A stretch of 64,000 nucleotides of DNA from contig CM032816.1 of NCBI GenBank assembly GCA_019155185.1, positions 2,333,418-2,397,417 on the forward strand, given 5' to 3'. The position numbers and the translations under genes were made by a program. Under the pieces are notes generated by a model. That model was not told where the DNA came from and searched no databases. It saw nothing but the letters and a program-made list of their open reading frames with translations. Source of the stretch: Beaufortia kweichowensis. Lineage: Eukaryota > Chordata > Actinopteri > Cypriniformes > Gastromyzontidae. Below, in pieces: positions 63,053 through 64,000 of the stretch (position 1 is its first letter; each line of letters opens with the position of its first letter).

Positions 63053-63828
63053 TGCGAATAAACATGCCCAGCCTGGCGGTTCTCATGGCGGCGCCGATCC
63101 TGCCGAGGCAGGGCGGCGGCTTCCGTCATGGGGATCGCAAATGGACTTAGCGGATGTGATGGAGACGGGCCCGGCCCTTTCTCCTCCCCTCTCCGCTTCG
63201 TCTTCTCTCCATCTTGGTCAACGATGAACGATGAAGGCGAGGGTGTGGACCAGGACGCAGTTCAAGAGCTGCGCCGGGCCACTGATGTGTCTCTCCGTGC
63301 CATCCGGGAAACGGCCAAGGCAGTGGGCAGATCCATGTCTGCCTTGGTGGCTGGGAGAGGCACCTATGGTTAAACCTCTCTGGCATCAAAGCAGCCGATA
63401 AGACCTTGCTGCTTGATGCCCCGCTATCTCGGGGGCCTGTTACGTCGGGTCAATTCGGCCAATCGTCGACAGGTTCCGGGAAGCGAAAAAAGCCAGGCTG
63501 CGGCTTTCTGCGCGTTTATCCCTCGCCCGTCATCGGGTGCTGAGGCTGCTGGGCGGGAGCAGCCTCAGCCCTCCACCTCTGCTTACCGAGGTAGGCAGAA
63601 GGAGAGTGTTTCCTCCCGAGCTCCACCACAGCGTCAGTGGGGCTCTGGGAGGCACTCTCGGCCTCGCCCTTCCCAGCCGAAAACGTGAGGGCCGTTATTC
63701 AGGCAAAGACGGCGGGGACCAAGAAGCGGGGCACCTGACTGCCGCCTCATCATACGGCTCCCGGTCCCGACCCGTACCCTTCTCTGGATGCTCGGGGTTG
63801 TTCCCGCGCCCTGCTTCGGGACACGCTG

Positions 63829-64000
63829 GTACCATACGAGGCGCGTGGCGCCTACAACTACATAGAAGATTGGCTTATTCTGGCAGAGTCAGAAGCCTTA
63901 GCGGTCCAACATCGAGATGTTGTTCTCGCTCACATGAAGGAGTTTGGGTTACGGCTGAACGCCAAGAAGAGTTCACTTTCTCCAGTTCAGAGAATAACTT
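63829..64000 (+). pseudogene. DIRS reverse-transcriptase fragment
   Basis: Translates around NYIEDWLILAESEALAVQHR and LAHMKEFGLRLNAKKSSLSP, the catalytic-core and following helix of DIRS RT. The active-site motif reads YIED instead of the usual YIDD, a change at a metal-binding aspartate. The fragment continues past the window end. Confidence 0.65.

Larger units (their letters stand above)
62606..64000 (+). mobile_element. DIRS-like (tyrosine-recombinase) retrotransposon, 5' part, degenerate, runs off the right edge
   Basis: It begins with a terminal-repeat-like segment (CTCTTGGTTCCCTTTCAAGG, GACGCTATGGGAACGCC) typical of fish DIRS1-type elements. A TATAAAA box follows at 62754-62760, and then a cysteine-rich gag-like ORF. 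Further gag pieces in shifting frames come next (LWxxLSGIKAADKTLLLD-like near 63375) and an RT piece near 63829-64000. Frames are broken repeatedly, and most of the RT is missing between about 63700 and 63830. The tyrosine recombinase would lie right of the window. Confidence 0.75.

Overview
The window is vertebrate nuclear DNA from a teleost fish, most likely a cyprinid or close relative. The evidence is GT-AG spliced genes with 50-2000 bp introns, two anoctamin genes, a fish-type NACHT-LRR gene with FISNA-like N-terminus, an immunoglobulin light-chain J-C unit, and fish repeats (tRNA-derived SINEs, a Sushi-like Ty3/gypsy element, a DIRS element, AT-rich MITEs). One 100-N assembly gap lies at 57593-57692.

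Layout: 1-354, minus strand, N-terminal coding exon of a P2Y-like class A GPCR that continues off the left edge. 4263-22688, minus strand, a complete 20-exon model of ano5 (912 codons). 26614-38140, plus strand, a complete 24-exon model of ano9 (815 codons). The two TMEM16 genes are head to head, with start codons 3.9 kb apart. 38.1-41.5 kb is repeat-rich intergenic DNA with a perfect 34-bp inverted repeat and an LTR-like GC-richer block. 41524-51494, minus strand, a six-exon nlrc3-like gene (FISNA-NACHT, then three LRR exons). A 4.8-kb, now-dead Ty3/gypsy element (43632-48408, 5-bp target duplication) sits inside its first LRR-LRR intron.

53.8-58.4 kb is an immunoglobulin light-chain relic. 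It has one JL segment with a textbook 23-bp-spacer RSS, one frameshifted CL exon on the minus strand, and two octamer-bearing VL-type promoter/leader fragments on the plus strand with no V exon behind them. A small minus-strand LTR element (55968-57167, 5-bp target duplication) is inserted beside the JL. 59.5-61.85 kb is a long non-coding dispersed repeat with internal duplication. The window ends in the 5' part of a degenerate DIRS-like retrotransposon (62606-64000).

The two anoctamins and the NLR have open, in-phase reading frames and look like working genes. The J-C unit and all retroelements carry breaks. I found no prokaryote-like features, tRNA genes, CRISPR arrays or convincing undescribed protein system. 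The most unusual items are the unusual LTR/gag architecture of the Ty3 element, the 8-bp-TSD MITE built of 53-bp repeats in ano9, the cysteine cluster in ano9, and the orphan VL promoters. All gene names rest on recalled family similarity, not on a database search.
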